NCBI GenBank assembly: GCA_027624075.1
Contig: JAQBUH010000002.1
Span: 62,001 to 126,000 of the forward strand
Direction: 5' to 3'
From: Chloroflexota bacterium
Lineage (GTDB): Bacteria; Chloroflexota; Dehalococcoidia; Lucifugimonadales; Lucifugimonadaceae
DNA: 64,000 nt
Part shown: positions 33,508 to 43,006 of the stretch, one piece after another
Layout: each line of letters opens with the position of its first letter
Position numbering within the stretch: the stretch's first letter is position 1
The notes under the pieces: generated by a model
The model's database searches: none
Told to the model about the DNA's origin: nothing
Seen by the model: only the letters and a program-made list of their open reading frames with translations
Program-made: the position numbers and the translations under genes

Positions 33508-34509
33508 ATGAGAACGCGCACCTTCGGAACATCGGGACTTGAGACCACAGTGATCGGTTACGGCGGCTGGCCGATGGGCCGCGGAATGTACGGATCGCTC
33601 GACGACGATGAGGCGATGAAGGCCGCACAGGTTGCTTACGATGGCGGCGTCCGGCTCTTCGATACAGCGGCTATTTACGGCTGGGGCTACGGTGAGACGC
33701 TGATGGGAGAGGCGATCAAGTCATTCCGGAAAGACATCGTGCTGGTGACAAAGGGCGCCCGCGAGTGGCAGCGGGACAACCCTGACCGCTCCGCCGCGAC
33801 TGTCGCCGACTCCGACCCGGTCAAGCTGCGCAAGTCCATAGACGAAAGCCTGAAGCGGCTGCAGACCGACTATATCGACCTGTTCCTGATCCACTGGCCA
33901 GACCACACACGGCCGCACTCCGAGCCGATGGAGGTGCTTGAGGAGGCGAAGCGGGCAGGCAAGATACTTCACTCAGGCGTCTCAAACCACAGCGTCGCAA
34001 TGATGACCGAGTGTCTCGAGACCTCTCCAATCGTCACGAACCAGATCGGCTACCACATCTTCGATCGCCGTCCCGAGGCTGACGTGATGCCGTTCGTTGA
34101 GTCGCACGGCATGGGCATCATGGCCTACGGCTCACTGGCCCACGGGCTTTTGACCGGCACATGGAAGGCCGGCCACGTTTTCGAAAACGACGATTGGCGG
34201 AGGCGCGGCGACAACTTTGGGATCCAGAGTTGGGGACCCGAGAACCTTGCAAAGAACGTGGCGGTCGTGGAGAAGCTGAAGACCATTGCAGGCGACCACG
34301 GCCTGACGATCACGCAGCTTGCAATAGCATGGGTCATCAAGAATCCGGCCGTGAGCGTTGCGCTGGTCGGCGCCAAGACCCCGCAGGAGATGAGCGAGGA
34401 TTTGCCGGGCGACTGGGACATGCCAGCCTCGGTCAAGAAGGAGATCGACGACCTGGTGCTTGCAGAAGGCTCAGGCGTCGGCCTCTCCGGGATGGCCATT
34501 GCGACGTAG
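33508..34509 (+). CDS. Aldo/keto reductase
   Basis: Third aldo/keto reductase of the window, 333 residues. Tetrad: Asp and Tyr in DTAAIYGWG (near residue 52), Lys in LVTKGAREW and His in LIHWPDH. The opening MRTRTFGTSGLETTVIGYGG is characteristic of the AKR11/YajO-like group. It differs more from the pair at the start of the window than those do from each other. A 244-bp gap without a clear gene precedes it, so it probably has its own promoter; TTGACT at about 33390 is a possible -35. Confidence 0.94.
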   Translation: MRTRTFGTSGLETTVIGYGGWPMGRGMYGSLDDDEAMKAAQVAYDGGVRLFDTAAIYGWGYGETLMGEAIKSFRKDIVLVTKGAREWQRDNPDRSAATVADSDPVKLRKSIDESLKRLQTDYIDLFLIHWPDHTRPHSEPMEVLEEAKRAGKILHSGVSNHSVAMMTECLETSPIVTNQIGYHIFDRRPEADVMPFVESHGMGIMAYGSLAHGLLTGTWKAGHVFENDDWRRRGDNFGIQSWGPENLAKNVAVVEKLKTIAGDHGLTITQLAIAWVIKNPAVSVALVGAKTPQEMSEDLPGDWDMPASVKKEIDDLVLAEGSGVGLSGMAIAT

Positions 34510-34531
34510 CAGGGGTGCCAATTATCACCTT

Positions 34532-35203
34532 ATGGCGCCACCGCAAAAAGCGCTAAAAGCCGCCTGCTTCGACCTCGACGGCACGCTGATCGACACAGGC
34601 CCGCTCCATACCGAGGCAGAGCGGCTTGCGCTTGCCTCACTCGGGATTCCGGAACCTGCGCCGGACCACCCAGTCACGTTCGGCGCTGGTGTGATGCCCG
34701 GAATGCAGATGCTGGCGGACCATTACGGACTGCCGTCCGCGCAGCACGTCCTTGACGCCTATCTCCCCGCATGGGCGTCTGTGTTCAAGAGTGGACTCGT
34801 GCCGATGCCGGGCGCGGACGAGGTTCTCAGGCTCCTTCAGGCCGCCGCCGTCCCGCTGGCACTGGTGACTTCTGGTGAGAGCGAGTACGTGGACACGGTC
34901 CTGGCCCGCTTCGGCTGGAACAGCCTGTTCACGCATCGCGTCACGCTGGAGTCTGTGAAGAGGCTGAAGCCGGACCCAGAGCCGTACCTGCTGGCGGCGC
35001 AGTTGCTCGGGGTCGAGCCGCGCTCATGCGCAGGCTTCGAGGATTCGGCTTCCGGACTCGAAGCGCTTAGGGCCGCGGGAGCCTACTCGATCATCGTCCG
35101 GCCCGACCATGCAGACCGCGATGAACTCGCTGGCGCAGATATGGCTATTTCGGGGCTGGACAGGTTCGGCGAGCCGGACGTCGCACGTCTATTTGGCCGA
35201 TAG
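34532..35203 (+). CDS. HAD family sugar-phosphatase-like hydrolase
   Basis: Haloacid-dehalogenase phosphatase (beta-phosphoglucomutase/CbbY-like) of 223 residues. Motif I CFDLDGTLIDTG is at about residues 11-22, motif II ALVTSGESE near 110, motif III KRLKPDPEPYLLAA near 142 and motif IV GFEDSASGLEAL near 165. It probably removes phosphate from a phosphorylated sugar. ATG 34532 is chosen because MAPPQKALKAACFDLDG then starts directly at the fold; a TTG-type start at 34460 overlaps the previous gene. It follows the aldo/keto reductase by 22 nt. Confidence 0.92.
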   Translation: MAPPQKALKAACFDLDGTLIDTGPLHTEAERLALASLGIPEPAPDHPVTFGAGVMPGMQMLADHYGLPSAQHVLDAYLPAWASVFKSGLVPMPGADEVLRLLQAAAVPLALVTSGESEYVDTVLARFGWNSLFTHRVTLESVKRLKPDPEPYLLAAQLLGVEPRSCAGFEDSASGLEALRAAGAYSIIVRPDHADRDELAGADMAISGLDRFGEPDVARLFGR

Positions 35204-35335
35204 CAGCCATCAGTTTATCCTCCACTCCCGGCGCGTTGACAGTCGCAATGGTTGCTGTAAGTTTCGGGTCTCTGCCTGCGCCGGCACGATGCGAGCAGGG
35301 TTGATGGAGCATGAAAGAATGAGGTCTTAACGATA

Positions 35336-36118
35336 ATGATCATCGACACGCACTGTCACGCCGGCGGCAACTGGTTCGAGCCGGTAGAGGTGCTGGAGTT
35401 CCAGATGAACCGGTGCGGAGTGGACGCGGCGGTGTTGATCCAGCACGGCGGCACTTACAACAACCAGTATCTATTCGATGAGGCGGCAAAGCGCGGAACC
35501 CGCTTCAAAGTCGTTGTGCTCGTCGACCCTGAGAGCAACGACCCGCTGGGTGATCTCACACGCCTGGCAGAGCAGGGCGCGGCGGGCGTACGGATCTATC
35601 CCGGACAGCCGTTCAAGACGGCGCACCCTCACGATGTATGGAAGCGGGCCGGGGAGCTGGGACTGGTCGTCAGCAGCCTCGGCACGGCAGAACAGTTCGC
35701 GTCTGGCGTGTTCAAGGACATGCTGGACGCGTGCCCGGAGACACAGGTAGTGATAGAGCATCTTGCAGGCGCCAGGATCACTGAGCCTCCGTACAGCACG
35801 TTTGTGTCTGCCCTGGAGTGCGCCGAACGCCCCAACACAACGATCAAGGTGCCGGGTCTCGGAGAGATTACCGCCCGCCCTCCGCGACTGCTCCCGGAGT
35901 TCAGGTTCGACAACGTGCCGCCGCTCTTCGAGATGGCGAAGGACGCTTTTGGCGTGCGGCGCATGATGTGGGGAAGTGATTTCCCGCCGAGTGCAGGTCG
36001 CGAAGGCTACGCAAACACACTGGAGGGAGTTCGCAGCCATCCCGCGTTCTCGGCCGGTGACGATATCGACTGGGTGCTTGGTAAGACGGCTGCCCAGGTA
36101 TGGGGCTTTGAGGCGTAG
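35336..36118 (+). CDS. Amidohydrolase family protein (metal-dependent TIM barrel)
   Basis: Amidohydrolase-2 type protein of 260 residues. The metal-binding DTHCH is at residues 4-8, the histidine in VIEHLAG near 140, and the final acid in MMWGSDFPPS near 212. It should hydrolyse or decarboxylate a carboxylated ring or lactone. The family includes aromatic and lactone enzymes of catabolic pathways, which suits the neighbourhood. A ribosome site is not obvious before ATG 35336. Confidence 0.9.
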   Translation: MIIDTHCHAGGNWFEPVEVLEFQMNRCGVDAAVLIQHGGTYNNQYLFDEAAKRGTRFKVVVLVDPESNDPLGDLTRLAEQGAAGVRIYPGQPFKTAHPHDVWKRAGELGLVVSSLGTAEQFASGVFKDMLDACPETQVVIEHLAGARITEPPYSTFVSALECAERPNTTIKVPGLGEITARPPRLLPEFRFDNVPPLFEMAKDAFGVRRMMWGSDFPPSAGREGYANTLEGVRSHPAFSAGDDIDWVLGKTAAQVWGFEA

Positions 36119-36224
36119 TCATGAGGCCAGAGACGACGCGGAACATTAGCCCGGGCAGGCCGCGGTTGACCGGTTGACTCCAGGCAATCAACGGAACCGC
36201 GGCAATGATTCAGTCCTGCTCCGC

Positions 36225-36734
36225 ATGTTCGGCGCAGCCATGCTGAGCCGGCAGGTCTACGAGCAGATACGAGATGACCCGCGAGGTCCGTTCCAGGCCG
36301 GTCTTGCGGTACTGCTTGTCTCACTTGTCGCCGCGTTCACCGCCTTCGGAGACGGTCCCGCCGCAATCGGCGTTTCGCTGTTCATCGGAATAGCGTTCTG
36401 GCTGATGCTCAGCATGGGCATCCACTTCATTGGGACCGGTCTGCTGCGAGAGCCTACGAGCGGCGCGACGGTCCGCGAGGTGCTGGCGGTAATCGGCTTT
36501 GCGCAGTCACCCGGCGTGCTCTTGTTCCTGGCGCTTTTGCCGGGCATTGGGACCGGAGCTGCGTTCGCTATCGGGCTATGGCAGTTGTGGGCCGCTGTCG
36601 GCGCTACGCAGGCGACATTCGGGTTCCGCAGACCGTTCAGGGCAGCGTCAGTCGTGTTCCTCGTCTGGCTACCGGTGCAGGTGATCTTCGCCCTGGCGGC
36701 CGGTCAACTGGACCTGGGTTCTACTGCGGCATGA
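36225..36734 (+). CDS. YIP1 family membrane protein
   Basis: Membrane protein of about 169 residues from ATG 36225 (MFGAAMLSRQVYEQIR); a TTG start at 36174 would add 17 polar residues. Four hydrophobic stretches lie at about residues 28-47, 50-72, 84-105 and 140-160. The segment TVREVLAVIGFAQSPGVLLF and the later GLWQLWAAVGATQA match the bacterial YIP1 pattern. Function is unknown; eukaryotic YIP1 relatives act in membrane traffic. It ends 13 nt before the convergent degV gene. Confidence 0.8.
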   Translation: MFGAAMLSRQVYEQIRDDPRGPFQAGLAVLLVSLVAAFTAFGDGPAAIGVSLFIGIAFWLMLSMGIHFIGTGLLREPTSGATVREVLAVIGFAQSPGVLLFLALLPGIGTGAAFAIGLWQLWAAVGATQATFGFRRPFRAASVVFLVWLPVQVIFALAAGQLDLGSTAA

Positions 36735-36746
36735 GCCGCGGCTCGA

Positions 36747-37598
36747 TCACTCACCCCAGTATGAGACACCGACGAGTCCCGGCCCCGTGTGCGCCCCCAT
36801 GAACGGGTGGAACTGTGTCAGGAAGATCTCCTCGCACTCCAGCCGCTGTTCCAGTTCCCGCATCAATGCCTGTGCCTCATCCACAGCGTCTGCGTGCATG
36901 ACGTTGATATGCGCCCGCCGCCCGATGAGGTCCCGTGTTGTCTCCTTCACGAGCCGGTTAAAGGCGCCAGCGCGGGAGCGTGGCCGGCCGATCGAGCCGA
37001 CTCTACCTGCGGTGAACTCCATCACCGGCTTGATGTTGAAGAGATCGGTCGCCCACACCGCAATCTTCGGCACTCGGCCGCCACGGTGTATGTACTCCAG
37101 TGTGTCTAGGTACGCCACCAACCTGACCCGCTCGGAGATTGACCGGGCGCGCTCGGTGATGTCGCTCAGAGTGCCGCCGCGCTGTGCCATGCGCGCGCAT
37201 TCGAGCACGATCAGCGCCTCGGAGCCGGCGGCTGCGCGGGAGTCGAACACCGTCACTGGCAACCCTGGCAGTTCGCTCTCAGCCATCTCCGCCGCAACGC
37301 GTGCGGCGTCATATGCGGCGCTCAGGTTTGCCGACAGGGTGATGCAGAAAACCGAGTCGGCATGGAGCGACGCCGACCGGAAGGCTTCCAGCCACGCTCC
37401 CGGCTTTGGCGCAGACGTCGTAGGCAGAGTCTTCGCTGTACGGAGGCGGGAGTAGAAATCGTGGAGCGCTCCGCCCGGCCCGTCCTCAAACGTATCCCCG
37501 CCGATCGTCACCTCCATGCTCGCCACATGAATCCCGTGCGCGGCCACCACGGCTGACGGGAGAGCGGTGGCTGAGTCGGTGACAATCGCAACTGGCAT
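36747..37598 (-). CDS. DegV family fatty-acid-binding protein
   Basis: About 283 residues from ATG 37598 (MPVAIVTDSATALPS). DegV proteins bind a fatty acid; some deliver it to the fatty acid kinase FakA as FakB. Typical blocks are VTDSATALP at the N-terminus, TTSAPKPGAWLEAF near residue 70, ITLSANLSAAYDAAR near 92 and EYIHRGGRVPKIAVWATDLFNIKPV near 165. An upstream ATG at 37679 would add 27 unrelated residues. FakA is not in the window. The gene points back toward the membrane protein and away from hisZ. Confidence 0.92.
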   Translation of the reverse strand: MPVAIVTDSATALPSAVVAAHGIHVASMEVTIGGDTFEDGPGGALHDFYSRLRTAKTLPTTSAPKPGAWLEAFRSASLHADSVFCITLSANLSAAYDAARVAAEMAESELPGLPVTVFDSRAAAGSEALIVLECARMAQRGGTLSDITERARSISERVRLVAYLDTLEYIHRGGRVPKIAVWATDLFNIKPVMEFTAGRVGSIGRPRSRAGAFNRLVKETTRDLIGRRAHINVMHADAVDEAQALMRELEQRLECEEIFLTQFHPFMGAHTGPGLVGVSYWGE

Positions 37599-37963
37599 AT
37601 TTTGCAGAGTGCGGCCAGCGCCTTCACTGACGCTTTTATCGGCCAACCCTGTGCTTTCGTCCGTTCCTTGCAAGTCCATGTGCTGAGACTATCGGTCTCA
37701 GATGCGGCGGGTCAAAGCAATCCGATGGCAATCTGAGGCGTGATATGGCGCCCGACACGTCTGCGTCGGCGCGTAATCAGACATTCGGCACGCCTTTTTT
37801 CCCGGCCAAAGAACGGTTCTCGCGGTTTTGGTGCTGGCACGCGTCCCAACTCTAACCGAGGACAGCATAGAATTGATCGCTCCGGCACTCGGCCTGCGTT
37901 GCCGGACGGACGACCACCCAGACGAGCCTGGCCCACCGGTCCAATTCGCCCGCACAGGTAAAC
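37599..37963. other. 365-bp divergent region between degV and hisZ
   Basis: Carries the promoter of the histidine operon and that of degV. TAGAAT at 37868-37873 could be a -10 for hisZ, without a recognisable -35. No T-box hairpin or leader peptide rich in histidine codons is visible. No gene seen. Confidence 0.5.
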
Positions 37964-39370
37964 ATGTCCACGCTAAGACAGATACGAAGACTGCCGAACA
38001 TGAACGACGCATCGGCGACGGAGATCGCGCGCGTCGAACAGGCAGCCTCCCGGTGCATGGCCGTGCTCGAACTGCGCGGCTACTCGCGTATCGAGACCCC
38101 GCTCATCGAGGAGACAGAGCTATTCCTGCGCAAATCCGGCGGTGAGCTTTCGAGCCGTCTCTATGACTTCGTTGAGCCTGGCGGCTTCCGCTCCAGCCTG
38201 CGCCCGGAGTTCACCGCGCCCGTCATCCGCTACGCCATCGATGCCGGTGAGGCGGAGTCGAAGGTCTGCCGCTACATGTACTTCGGCCCGGTTTTCCGCT
38301 ATGCCAGGCCAGAACACCCTGACGGCTACAAGACGCGCCAGTTCAATCAGCTTGGCGCAGAGCTGATCGGGACTCCCGCGCCACAGGCAGACGGCGAAGT
38401 GATCGCAATGGCGGTCGAAGGTCTTGCCGCGCTCGGCCTCCCCGCTGTGCCTATAGCGCTCGGCCACGTCGGACTGCTCCGGCAATTGCTCAAGAAGTTC
38501 CAGCTCTCCGAAAGGGCGGTCCAGTTCCTGTTGAGCAGCATGGAGCCGATCTCAACCGGGCCGGTACAAGATGTGCTGGACGACGCGACGAGACTTGGCT
38601 TTCTGGGCGATGACGGCAGTTACGTCGCGGACAGCCCCGAACAGCGAGAGATCGTCGAGGCGGTGCTTGCGCGTTCGATGGGACAGCTCGGGGCCAACGC
38701 AGGCGCGCGGACCCGCGGTGAGGTGATCGCCCGGCTCGCCCGAAGGCAGACATATGCTGACGACCCAGCGAAGTTCAGGTCCGCGCTTTCGATGCTCGCG
38801 GAGCTGGTCACCATCACCGGTGACGCATCCTCCGCCCTCGCAGACGGCCGGAAGCTGGCGTCCGGAAACAGCCTTGACGAGAAGTGCTTTTCACTGCTTG
38901 AGCAGGTCGTGATCGCCGCCGAAGACCAGGGCGTCGAATCGTCCGGGATCACCATTCGCTATGGACTTGCCCGTGGCGTCGCCTACTACACAGGGATGGT
39001 GTTCGACATCCTGCCCGGTCTGGACTCCAAAGATTCGCCGTCCAAAGATTCGGTAGGCGGCGGCGGCCGGTACGACGGGCTGACCAGGGCCCTCGGCCTG
39101 GACGCAGACGTGCCCGCGCTGGGGTTCGCATATAACTTCGACGCTGTGGTTGCGGCGGCGCCTCGCGACGGCAAGGTACGGAAACCTGCGGCGCTTGTAC
39201 TGGTCAGACCCGCAAGCGATGCGGCCTGGCGCGCCGCTGCTAAAGTGGCCGCCGAGCTCAGGCAACAGGGCAGGGCGGCGGTAGTCGGCGGCAGCGAGGC
39301 GGCTGGCGACTTCACCGAGGTGATAACCGTCGACTCAGACGGTGGCCGCGTGCCGGGGGTGGACCGATGA
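37964..39370 (+). CDS. hisZ: ATP phosphoribosyltransferase regulatory subunit HisZ
   Basis: HisRS-like paralogue of 468 residues, normally the regulatory partner of HisG. HisRS-type motifs remain: LRPEFTAPVIRYA, GPVFRYARPEHPDGYKTRQFNQ (motif 2), RYGLARGVAYYTGMVFDI near residue 335 and GGGRYDGLTRALG near 370. The C-terminal anticodon-binding part is shortened to about 65 residues, which argues against a real tRNA synthetase. A 15-nt tandem duplication in the frame encodes SKDSPSKDS (39026-39055). It is translationally coupled to hisG by an ATGA overlap. An alternative ATG at 38000 exists. Confidence 0.9.
   Translation: MSTLRQIRRLPNMNDASATEIARVEQAASRCMAVLELRGYSRIETPLIEETELFLRKSGGELSSRLYDFVEPGGFRSSLRPEFTAPVIRYAIDAGEAESKVCRYMYFGPVFRYARPEHPDGYKTRQFNQLGAELIGTPAPQADGEVIAMAVEGLAALGLPAVPIALGHVGLLRQLLKKFQLSERAVQFLLSSMEPISTGPVQDVLDDATRLGFLGDDGSYVADSPEQREIVEAVLARSMGQLGANAGARTRGEVIARLARRQTYADDPAKFRSALSMLAELVTITGDASSALADGRKLASGNSLDEKCFSLLEQVVIAAEDQGVESSGITIRYGLARGVAYYTGMVFDILPGLDSKDSPSKDSVGGGGRYDGLTRALGLDADVPALGFAYNFDAVVAAAPRDGKVRKPAALVLVRPASDAAWRAAAKVAAELRQQGRAAVVGGSEAAGDFTEVITVDSDGGRVPGVDR
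39026..39055 (+). repeat. 15-nt tandem duplication inside hisZ
   Basis: Two 15-nt copies with an identical 12-nt core TCCAAAGATTCG (39026-39040, 39041-39055), encoding a five-residue repeat in a loop before GGGRYDGL. It keeps the frame. Confidence 0.85.
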
Positions 39371-40386
39371 CCGCCCTGAGGCTCGCCATCCCGTCGTCCG
39401 GCGCTCTCGAAGAGGGAGCACAGAGCTTCCTGCGCTCGTGCGGCCTCAGCGTCTGGCGTGACAACCCGCGGCGCTACACCGGCATACTGTCCTCTCTACC
39501 CGGCGTCGAGGTCCTGTTTCAGCGCCAGTCTGACATAACGACCGAGGTTGACGGCGGCAGTGCCGACCTCGGGATAGTCGGTCTCGACAGCTACCTCGAA
39601 TCCAGGCTCGAGAACGGAGACACGAGGTCGATCGGCGAGGGCGCCGGGTTCGGGCTGTCGCAGCTTGTGATCGCAGTCCCTGACTCGTGGGCGGACATCA
39701 CTACGGTCGCCGATCTTGCGGAACTGGCGCTTGAGTACCGCGAAAAGGGCAGAGACCTACGCATAGCCACCAAGTACCGCCGCCTCGTCAAACGGTTCCT
39801 GGACGAGCGAGGCATCTACTACGCGTCTCTTGTGCCGTCATCAGGCGGCATCGAGGCGGCGCCAATCATGGGCTACGCGGACCTGATAGCGGACATCACC
39901 GCCTCAGGCGTCACGCTGCGGGAGAACCAGCTGCGGCCCCTTACCGATGGCGTTGTGATCGAGTCGCAGGCGACTCTTATCGGCAATGTGCGGCTGCTGT
40001 CGGAAGACAAAGTGAAGCTCGCACTCACCCGTGAGATCCTGGAGCGCATTGAGGCCTCTCGCCGCTCTCACCGCTACCAGCGGATTTCACTCAACCTCAC
40101 CGCGGCCAGCATGGATGACGCCGCGGCAAAAGTCCTTAAGCGGCCAGAGCTGTCAGGCATCGACGGGCCAAGCTTATCGAAAGTATTCTCTAACGCTCCC
40201 GGAGACTGGTTCAACGTACAGGTTGTGATCCCGCGCGACAGCCTGCTCAAGGCCGTCGACTACTTCCGGTCCCTCGGCGGGACGGCGATCACCGTCACCG
40301 AGGCGTCGTACGTGTTCCGCAAGGAGTGCGAGTCGTACCTGGCGCTCGAAAAGGCGATCGCAGAGTACAGGGGCCGGCAGGGATGA
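39367..40386 (+). CDS. hisG: ATP phosphoribosyltransferase (long form)
   Basis: First enzyme of histidine synthesis, joining ATP and PRPP. Length 339, larger than the common 280-300. The catalytic core has GSADLGIVGLDSYLE near residue 58, IATKYRRLVKRFL near 130 and GYADLIADITASGVTLREN near 167. Beyond about residue 245, DWFNVQVVIPRDSLLKAVDYF and TAITVTEASYVF match the C-terminal ACT-like regulatory domain of long-form HisG. It begins at the ATGA overlap with hisZ and overlaps hisD by 4 nt. Long-form HisG is normally independent of HisZ, so the pair is unusual. Confidence 0.95.
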   Translation: MTALRLAIPSSGALEEGAQSFLRSCGLSVWRDNPRRYTGILSSLPGVEVLFQRQSDITTEVDGGSADLGIVGLDSYLESRLENGDTRSIGEGAGFGLSQLVIAVPDSWADITTVADLAELALEYREKGRDLRIATKYRRLVKRFLDERGIYYASLVPSSGGIEAAPIMGYADLIADITASGVTLRENQLRPLTDGVVIESQATLIGNVRLLSEDKVKLALTREILERIEASRRSHRYQRISLNLTAASMDDAAAKVLKRPELSGIDGPSLSKVFSNAPGDWFNVQVVIPRDSLLKAVDYFRSLGGTAITVTEASYVFRKECESYLALEKAIAEYRGRQG

Positions 40387-41711
40387 GACGCGTGCGTGGG
40401 CTTGCGGCAGCCCTCGAGGCCGTGAAAGAGGTGCGCGTCTCCGGCAATGTCGAGATTCGCACCGACGGCAATGGCCTCTATGACAGGCAGCTTACGCCTG
40501 ACGAGTTCGCCCGGCGTGTGATCGAGGATGTGCGTCGTGACGGAGACGCCGCGGTGCGCAGAATCTCCGCCGCTCTGGACGGCGCCGCTCCGACGGGCAA
40601 AGACCTGTCTCTCGAAATTCCGAGAGAGCGGATACTTGCGGCGGTCGATCGGATCTCACCGCAGACCCGCCGCGCGCTGGAGTTGGCGGTTGAGCGGGTC
40701 CGTAATTTTCAACAGGCGGCGTTGCCGAAGAGCTGGAGAGACCCATCCGGAGAGTTTGGCGAAGAGGTCAGGCCGCTTGGCCGCGCCGGAGTCTATGTCC
40801 CCGGCGGAGTCGCCCCGCTCGCCTCATCGGTCGTCATGACCGTTGTCCCTGCCCGCGTCGCAGGCGTCGGCGAGGTGATACTGGCGACTCCCGGCAGGAA
40901 CGGCGAGGACCCGCACCCCGCGGTGCTGGCGGCGGCGGCGATAGCGGGGGCAGACCGCGTCTTCCGCATTGGCGGCGCACAGGCCATCGCTGCGCTGGCA
41001 TACGGGACCGAGACCGTGCCGCGGGTTGATATCGTCTGCGGCCCCGGCAACGCCTTCACGACCGCCGCGAAAAAAGCGGTCTTCGGGGATGTCGGTATAG
41101 ACGGACTCTATGGACCTACCGAGACAGCGGTGATCGCGGATGGGTCCTCAGACCCGGTATTCGCCGCCGCAGACCTGCTTGCGCAGGCCGAGCACGATGT
41201 GATTGCTCTCCCGGTGCTGATCGCAACATCGGAGGCGGTCGCCGACAGCATCGAAGAAGAGCTGGCAAGGCAGATCGAAACGCTCTCCCGCAGGCAGATC
41301 GCGGCGGCCGCGGTTGGGCGTGGAATCTCGGCAGTGGTAGGCTCTGTCGACGAAGCGATAGAGGTCGCCAACGCGCTAGCTCCCGAACACCTGTGTGTCT
41401 CAGTGAAAAACGCGAAAAACTATCTCCCAGGCATCCGCTATGCGGGCGGCATCTTCCTTGGCGAGTTCTCGGCGGAGGTTATGGCGGACTACATCGCAGG
41501 ACCAAGCCACGTCATGCCAACCGGTGGCACAGCCCGTTTCGCGTCTGCGCTCAGCGTGCGAAACTTCCTGAGGTTCAGTCCGTTCCTGAACTTCTCCGAG
41601 CGCACATTCATGGAACTGGCAGCCGATGCCGCAGAGCTTGCGACGGCTGAAGGGTTGGACGGGCACGCCGCCGCGGCCGACAGAAGAAGGCGGAAGCTGG
41701 CCGGTGAATAA
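40383..41711 (+). CDS. hisD: Histidinol dehydrogenase
   Basis: Catalyses the last two oxidations to histidine, with zinc and NAD. From ATG 40383 (ATGA overlap with hisG) it has 442 residues, normal length. The family segment VRPLGRAGVYVPGGVAPLASSV is near residue 120, IVCGPGNAFTTAAKKAVFG near 220, DLLAQAEHDVIALPVLI near 265, and the C-terminal GPSHVMPTGGTARF with the conserved histidine near 370. The open frame starting further upstream at 40326 is only overlap. Confidence 0.97.
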   Translation: MRRVRGLAAALEAVKEVRVSGNVEIRTDGNGLYDRQLTPDEFARRVIEDVRRDGDAAVRRISAALDGAAPTGKDLSLEIPRERILAAVDRISPQTRRALELAVERVRNFQQAALPKSWRDPSGEFGEEVRPLGRAGVYVPGGVAPLASSVVMTVVPARVAGVGEVILATPGRNGEDPHPAVLAAAAIAGADRVFRIGGAQAIAALAYGTETVPRVDIVCGPGNAFTTAAKKAVFGDVGIDGLYGPTETAVIADGSSDPVFAAADLLAQAEHDVIALPVLIATSEAVADSIEEELARQIETLSRRQIAAAAVGRGISAVVGSVDEAIEVANALAPEHLCVSVKNAKNYLPGIRYAGGIFLGEFSAEVMADYIAGPSHVMPTGGTARFASALSVRNFLRFSPFLNFSERTFMELAADAAELATAEGLDGHAAAADRRRRKLAGE

Positions 41712-41735
41712 GAGCTTACGCGGGACTAACGGTAG

Positions 41736-42824
41736 ATGACTGACATCACAAAACTGATGCGGCCGCACCTGGTCAAGGTCGCGACATATCACGGCGTCGA
41801 CCCGTCGGAAGAGCTTGCGCGCTCCGCGGGAATCAGGCCGGAAGAGGTCATCCGCCTGAACGCGAACGAGAATCCATACGGCGCTCCGCAGCAGGTTGTC
41901 GACGCTCTCAGCGGCCTGAGCATTCATCTCTACCCTGACCCGGAACAGAGGAAGCTAAGGGCGAAACTGGCGGAGTACACGGGTCAGCCCGTTGGGCGAG
42001 TGATGGCTGGCGCAGGCGGCGACGAGATTATCGATCTCCTGCTGCGCCTGTTCACTGAGCCGGGTCAGAAACTGATCGACTGCGAGCCGACGTTCGGCAT
42101 GTACAGCTTCTGCGCCCGCATCGCTGACGCTCCGGTCATTATGGTGCCTCGAAATGACGACTGGTCAATCGACCTGGACGGCGTCCTCGCTGCTATCGAC
42201 GATCAGACGCGCCTCATATTCCTGGCGTCGCCGAATAACCCGACTGGCAACCTCCTGACCGAGGCAGAAGCGCGTACTCTGCTGGACACCGGGTTGGTCC
42301 TGGCCGTCGACGAGACCTACTACGAGTTTTGCGGCAAGACGCTCTGCGGGTTGCTGGACGAGTATGAGAACCTGGTGATACTCCGCTCCTTCAGCAAGTG
42401 GGCCGGAATCGCCGGTCTGCGCGTGGGCTACTGCATCGGGTCCGAGACGCTTATCAGACACCTGATGGACATCAAACAGCCGTACAACATCAACGTAGCC
42501 GCAGAGGCGGCGGCAATCGCCGCCCTCGACAACAGGGAAGCCGTCCTGGAGCGCGCGCAAACGCTTGTGGAGCAGCGGAAGCGGCTGGAGAAAACGCTGG
42601 CCGGGCTGGACGGCGTGAGTTTCTGGCCGTCCGAAGGTAACTTCCTGCTGTGCCGCTTTGAAGGGCGCTCGGCGAAAGACGTCTACGAAGGGCTGGGGAA
42701 ACGCGGCATCTTCGTGCGCCTCTTTTCAACAGACAGGCTCAAAGACTCGCTGCGCATATCGGCCGGCACTCCCGAGCAGACAGACCGGCTGATCGCAGCG
42801 GTAAAAGAGGTCTTGAACGGTTAG
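41736..42824 (+). CDS. hisC: Histidinol-phosphate aminotransferase
   Basis: PLP-dependent class I aminotransferase of 362 residues, converting imidazole-acetol phosphate to histidinol phosphate. IRLNANENPYGAP is the typical opening; ASPNNPTGNLL marks the PLP pyridine side; AVDETYYEFCG and the lysine motif RSFSKWAGIAGLRVGY are near residues 190-235. It follows hisD after 24 nt, so likely one transcript. A 182-bp gap with no gene precedes hisB. Confidence 0.97.
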   Translation: MTDITKLMRPHLVKVATYHGVDPSEELARSAGIRPEEVIRLNANENPYGAPQQVVDALSGLSIHLYPDPEQRKLRAKLAEYTGQPVGRVMAGAGGDEIIDLLLRLFTEPGQKLIDCEPTFGMYSFCARIADAPVIMVPRNDDWSIDLDGVLAAIDDQTRLIFLASPNNPTGNLLTEAEARTLLDTGLVLAVDETYYEFCGKTLCGLLDEYENLVILRSFSKWAGIAGLRVGYCIGSETLIRHLMDIKQPYNINVAAEAAAIAALDNREAVLERAQTLVEQRKRLEKTLAGLDGVSFWPSEGNFLLCRFEGRSAKDVYEGLGKRGIFVRLFSTDRLKDSLRISAGTPEQTDRLIAAVKEVLNG

Positions 42825-43006
42825 CCGAGTGCCCCATCCAGGGATCCTCTTGATAGTGGTCACCATTGCAGATTGAGTCCCGGTAAACGGCACTGACAGC
42901 CGAATCCTGCGGTCAGCACGTATCCCGGAACATCTCATCGGCGATGTAACCTGAACGTGCGGACGGCTCACATCTGCAAACCAGCGCTGGTGATACAGGG
43001 AAGAAC

